Positions 61,086 to 64,000 of a stretch of 64,000 nucleotides of DNA are shown here, in pieces (positions within the stretch are counted from its first letter, which is position 1; every line of letters starts with the position of its first letter). Below the pieces are notes generated by a model, which was not told the DNA's origin, made no database searches, and saw only the letters and a program-made list of their open reading frames with translations. Origin of the DNA: a bacterium (lineage in GTDB: Bacteria > Hinthialibacterota > Hinthialibacteria > OLB16); contig JAJVIK010000016.1 in assembly GCA_022072055.1 (NCBI GenBank), forward strand, positions 1 to 64,000. Reading direction: 5' to 3'. The translations under genes and the position numbers were made by a program.

Positions 61086-61424
61086 ATGAAACTGATCGCC
61101 GCCGTGATCCGACCGAACAAGATCGAGGAGCTGAAGGCCGCGCTTTCCGACATTGGAATTCAGGGATTGACTGTCACCGAGGTGCGCGGCCACGGCCGTC
61201 AAAAGGGACACAAGGAGATCTTCCGCGGCAAGGAGTACGCGGTGGATCTGTTGCCCAAGGTCCGCATCGAGCTCGCTCTGCCGGATTCCAAGGTGGATTC
61301 CGTGGTCAGCGCGATCGAGAAGGCCAGCCGAACCGGAGAAGTGGGGGACGGCAAGATCTTCATCATGAACCTGGAGGATTGCATCCGCATTCGGACCGGT
61401 GAACGCGGCGATGAGGCGCTCTGA
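61086..61424 (+). CDS. glnB: P-II nitrogen regulatory protein
   Basis: A 112-residue P-II paralogue with T-loop Y51 (RGKEYAVDLLPK), VRGHGRQKGHKE and the DGKIFIMNLEDCIRIRTGERG end. It follows Amt 2, the reverse gene order of unit 1. Differences from the first P-II lie mostly in the surface of the T-loop and the C-terminus, so the two may address different targets. Confidence 0.95.
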   Translation: MKLIAAVIRPNKIEELKAALSDIGIQGLTVTEVRGHGRQKGHKEIFRGKEYAVDLLPKVRIELALPDSKVDSVVSAIEKASRTGEVGDGKIFIMNLEDCIRIRTGERGDEAL

Positions 61425-61715
61425 TCAGTTCATGCGCTGTAAATAGTCCACGAAGAGCTCCGCGGTGTCCTCGTCCTGACCGGTCACCAAACGGTGATCG
61501 AGGATGAATTGACGCCACTCCTCATCGCTCTTGGACTTGGGTTTTGGGAGCTTGTGGCAGGCCCCGCAGTGGTTGCGATACTCCCAGGCGTCAATCCCGG
61601 GTCCGCTGTCCCTGGCCGCCCACCGGGCGCAGCCGAGCAGGCACGCGAGGGCGACCAGGAGAATGCCCGCAAGGGGGAGAAACTCGCGAAAAAGGACCTG
61701 GAACGGAGTTTTCAC
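61425..61715 (-). CDS. small membrane-anchored c-type haem protein
   Basis: A 96-residue protein starting at GTG 61715. A hydrophobic segment (~12-31) ends in LACLLGCARW, possibly a lipobox-like Cys at about 29. A haem-binding CGACH follows (~50-54), with a later His in ILDHR or a Met in LQRMN (95) as candidate axial ligand. It stops exactly beside the P-II gene 2 stop (61424/61425). It probably passes electrons at the membrane; the partner is unknown. Confidence 0.65.
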   Translation of the reverse strand: MKTPFQVLFREFLPLAGILLVALACLLGCARWAARDSGPGIDAWEYRNHCGACHKLPKPKSKSDEEWRQFILDHRLVTGQDEDTAELFVDYLQRMN

Positions 61716-61856
61716 GGGGATACCTTGCGGCGCGGAGGCTCCGAGCGGCTCCTCAAATATCGGCAGCGCCGGTCTTGATTCTAAGTCCTTCCCTCCGGGG
61801 CCGCGCGGGGGGGCTGCTGGATTTCGCCAGGATTACGGCGATAATGGTTCAGGCGC

Positions 61857-62912
61857 ATGACCCCTCCCACCCTCTTGATGGGTTTCCTGATCGCCACCGG
61901 CTTGGTGGTCGTGGCGGGCGTGCAGTTGGTCCGCGCGGGAGAGGAGTTGGGGGACCGTCTCCCGATCGGGCGCACCTGGGTGGGGTTGGTGGTCCTGTCC
62001 TCGATCACTTCCCTGCCGGAGCTGGTCTCTTCGATCTCCGCCTCGGCTTGGATCGGAAAACCCGATTTGGCCGTCGCCAACACCTTCGGAAGCAACTCTT
62101 TCAACATCTTCACGCTGGTGATCCTTGATCTGGTCTATCGAGGCGATCCGCTGGCCACGGTGTACGGGGTCCGGCATGCCCTTGCGGGGGCGCTTGGGGG
62201 GGTGTTGACCTGCGTGGCCTGCGTCGCCCTGTTGGCCAGTCGCACGGGAGTATTCGCGGAGCTTCCGCTCACTTCGCTCGAATGGAGCGTCGTCATCACG
62301 GGCGCCTATTTCGCGGCGATGGCCTTGCTCTATCGCTTCGAGTCCAAACAGCCGCGCGAGAACGCGGGCCCCGGGGAGGGCGAGGGCGTGGTGGAGGCGA
62401 CCCTTGTCGGCGAACAGGTGTGGGCGCCCCTGCTAAGACGGTTGGGAGCCGCGGCTGCTGGGGTGCTGGTCGCCGGAGTGGTCCTGGCTTATCTGGCGGA
62501 TCAATTGGCGGTGTATCCGTTCTCATTCGGGACACTCGGGGAGACTTTTGTCGGCTCGTTGGGGCTCGCGGTTTCCACATCCCTGCCGGAGATGGTGGTC
62601 GGGATCGCCGCGGTTCGCGGCGGAAGTTTCGGCATGGCGGTGGGGAATGTGTTTGGGAGCAACCTGTTCAACATTTGGGTCCTCCCGATCTGCCACATGT
62701 TTTCCGCTCCCTTTCTCGAGACCCCCTTTTACACCGACCTGCAGCTCTCCAACCTTCTTCCCGCGCTGCTTTCGATGATCCTTGGGGGGATCGCGGTGGC
62801 GGGCCTGGTGACACGCAGCCGGAGGCTTTTTTTCGGACTGGGATGGGACACGTTAGCCATCACCATCCTCTATGGACTGGGGTGCTATCTCATCTTTCTG
62901 AGTGGGAGGTAG
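61857..62912 (+). CDS. sodium/calcium exchanger-family cation antiporter
   Basis: A 351-residue membrane protein with about ten spans. The two inverted alpha repeats are visible: SSITSLPELVSSISA ... TFGSNSFNIFTL in the first half, STSLPEMVVGIAAVRG ... VFGSNLFNIWVLP in the second. The exchanged ion (Ca, Na or K) is not determinable. It is followed 9 nt later by pyrF, so a common transcript is likely. Confidence 0.88.
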   Translation: MTPPTLLMGFLIATGLVVVAGVQLVRAGEELGDRLPIGRTWVGLVVLSSITSLPELVSSISASAWIGKPDLAVANTFGSNSFNIFTLVILDLVYRGDPLATVYGVRHALAGALGGVLTCVACVALLASRTGVFAELPLTSLEWSVVITGAYFAAMALLYRFESKQPRENAGPGEGEGVVEATLVGEQVWAPLLRRLGAAAAGVLVAGVVLAYLADQLAVYPFSFGTLGETFVGSLGLAVSTSLPEMVVGIAAVRGGSFGMAVGNVFGSNLFNIWVLPICHMFSAPFLETPFYTDLQLSNLLPALLSMILGGIAVAGLVTRSRRLFFGLGWDTLAITILYGLGCYLIFLSGR

Positions 62913-62921
62913 ACCAACGCC

Positions 62922-63764
62922 ATGAACAATCCATTCCTGAGTTTGCTTGAGGAGGGGATCGAGGACCGAAACACCCACCTGTGCGTGGGATTGGATCCGG
63001 AAGTGGAGAGTCTCCCGGAAGGGATCCCACGCGATCCGGAGGGGGTCTTTCGGTTCCTTTCGGAAATCATCGAGTCCACCTGGGATTTGACCTGCGCCTA
63101 CAAGCCCAACCTGGCCTTCTTCGGGTCTCTCGGGGCCGAGGGCTTGAATGTGCTGGGGCGCCTGATTGAGAAATGCCGCGGAAAGCGAGCGCTCATTCTT
63201 GACGCCAAGTTCGGGGATATCGGCAACACCGCGCGCCACTATGCCCGGATGGCCTTCGACACACTCGGGGCGGATGCGGTGACGGTCAACCCGTATTTGG
63301 GGATTGACTCGCTCGGTCCGTTCCTGTCCCGGGAGGACCGTTTCACCTTTGTCCTCGGGATCACTTCCAACCCGGGATCGTCGGACATCCAGAAGCTGCG
63401 TCTTCACGGCGGGGCGCGGGTTTTCGAGAATTTCGCCATCCGTCTGGAGAAGACCTTTCCCGGCGCTTGCTGGGGTTGGGTGGCCGGAGCCACTCAGATC
63501 GAGGAAATGCGAGTCTTGCGCGCGGCCTCCGCGGAGCGGTGGCTGCTCATCCCCGGGGTCGGGACACAGGGCGGGGAGCTCGCCGGCGCGCTCCGTCTTT
63601 CGCGTGACCCAAGCGGGGTTTCCAAGGCGGTGATCAACGCCTCGCGTTCGATCCTCTATGCCTCAAAGGGCGCGGACTACGCCGAATCGGCGCATCGAGA
63701 GGCGTTGCGGATGGTGGAGGAAACGCGCGCGGCTTTGGCGGGGGCTACAGACCAGCCGGACTGA
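62922..63764 (+). CDS. pyrF: orotidine 5'-phosphate decarboxylase
   Basis: A 280-residue TIM-barrel enzyme of the longer (type 2) OMP decarboxylase group. The catalytic Lys/Asp network is in LILDAKFGDIGNTARHYA, and the phosphate loop follows in LLIPGVGTQGGEL. It makes UMP, the last step of de novo pyrimidine synthesis. It overlaps the convergent SPASM gene by 20 nt. Confidence 0.94.
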   Translation: MNNPFLSLLEEGIEDRNTHLCVGLDPEVESLPEGIPRDPEGVFRFLSEIIESTWDLTCAYKPNLAFFGSLGAEGLNVLGRLIEKCRGKRALILDAKFGDIGNTARHYARMAFDTLGADAVTVNPYLGIDSLGPFLSREDRFTFVLGITSNPGSSDIQKLRLHGGARVFENFAIRLEKTFPGACWGWVAGATQIEEMRVLRAASAERWLLIPGVGTQGGELAGALRLSRDPSGVSKAVINASRSILYASKGADYAESAHREALRMVEETRAALAGATDQPD

Positions 63765-64000
63765 AGGCCTCGCGCGGCTCGGTCAGATAGGGGTGTTTGG
63801 GTGTGTCCTTGAGATGCTCCACCAGGGCCTCGCTGAAGAAATGGAAGCGCGGGTCGCCCGGTTGCACATCGCGTCCATAGAAGCAGTTCCGGCACAGCGG
63901 TGGGGCTTGGTCGCCCGGTAGATTCACTCGTCTCCGGAACGCCTGGTAGGCGGGGCTGTCCCAGACCTCCTCCCAACTCATCTCGGGAGGCGGCACAAAC
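63745..64000 (-). CDS. radical SAM protein, C-terminal SPASM-type segment (partial)
   Basis: The C-terminal ~85 residues of a gene that continues beyond the right edge. The visible part, PPPEMSWEEVWDSPAYQAFRRRV then LCRNCFYGRD, resembles SPASM or twitch domains holding auxiliary Fe-S clusters in peptide/carbohydrate-modifying radical SAM enzymes (the Cys pair of CRNC). The core radical domain is not in the window, so the substrate is unknown. Confidence 0.65.
   Translation of the reverse strand, partial: FVPPPEMSWEEVWDSPAYQAFRRRVNLPGDQAPPLCRNCFYGRDVQPGDPRFHFFSEALVEHLKDTPKHPYLTEPREAFSPAGL

Noticed and set aside
59315-61153. A 612-codon minus-strand frame opposite Amt 2 and P-II 2
   Set aside because: Composition is Gly/Glu/Arg-rich and low-complexity with no motif; the plus-strand genes are certain.

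Overview
The window is a GC-rich stretch of a bacterial chromosome, probably from a Gram-negative, little-cultivated lineage. The evidence for this is a 16S rRNA gene running off the left edge, a Sec/Tat-exported secretome, a type IV pilin-like protein, a TonB-like von Willebrand protein, and several secreted proteins that combine dockerin-like calcium loops with long Thr/Pro-rich linkers. That mix, with a TIGR04073-type exosortase-associated protein, a DUF4159 protein and a DUF2723 protein, recalls candidate phyla near the PVC/FCB groups (Hydrogenedentota or Sumerlaeota-like). This placement is an inference from family content. No clear prophage, integrase, intact insertion sequence, CRISPR array or tRNA was seen.

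Layout. 1-1000: 5' half of a 16S gene (minus strand) with leader boxA and promoter. 1061-2545: two PIN-toxin modules back to back. 2555-6160: a GntR-controlled ABC-2 exporter operon with a palindromic operator. 6414-6854: an antitoxin-like gene followed by a frameshifted RelE/ParE toxin. 6911-9336: membrane protein, winged-helix regulator and CreD. 9333-13800: hybrid kinase, single-domain receiver and membrane kinase in one overlapping operon. 14045-14711: AbrB/Doc module with its operator. 14786-19526: MFS transporter, DUF4159 protein, nucleoside-hydrolase-like protein, class V aminotransferase and a small membrane protein. 19966-25229: GH9 glycosidase and a beta-propeller/phosphoesterase. 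25281-31444: SLC13-type permease, DUF2723 protein, HDOD-kinase-receiver hybrid and an Rrf2 regulator. 31907-42115: a secretome-rich zone (Cys-rich TIGR04073 protein, dockerin-like proteins, DUF2089 operon, pseudopilin, parallel beta-helix, LRR protein) that also holds a BrnTA-like pair and an unrecognised lower-GC membrane protein with a tiny coupled ORF. 42217-53328: sugar-oxidoreductase, a third PIN module, TPR and VWA proteins, PfkB kinase, GH99-like protein, mtnA, a tandem Sm-like protein and a lone OppC permease. 53547-57211: sialate O-acetylesterase, TruA and another dockerin-like protein. 57232-61424: two complete ammonium-sensing units, P-II plus Amt and Amt plus P-II. 61425-64000: haem protein, cation exchanger, pyrF and the end of a radical-SAM/SPASM gene.

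How the parts fit. Nitrogen supply is served by two Amt/P-II pairs whose upstream regions are diverged copies of one another: a 55-bp element lies about 160 bp upstream of a -24/-12-like box in both, which suggests one enhancer-dependent control circuit. Six toxin-antitoxin-like loci are scattered through the window, and one has a broken toxin. The most novel-looking signals are the duplicated nitrogen leader, a leader upstream of the pseudopilin gene that can form mutually exclusive RNA pairings (36851-36948), the low-GC membrane protein with a 59-residue coupled ORF, the TonB-like VWA protein paired with a TPR protein, and a DUF2089 operon with a perfect operator at its start site.
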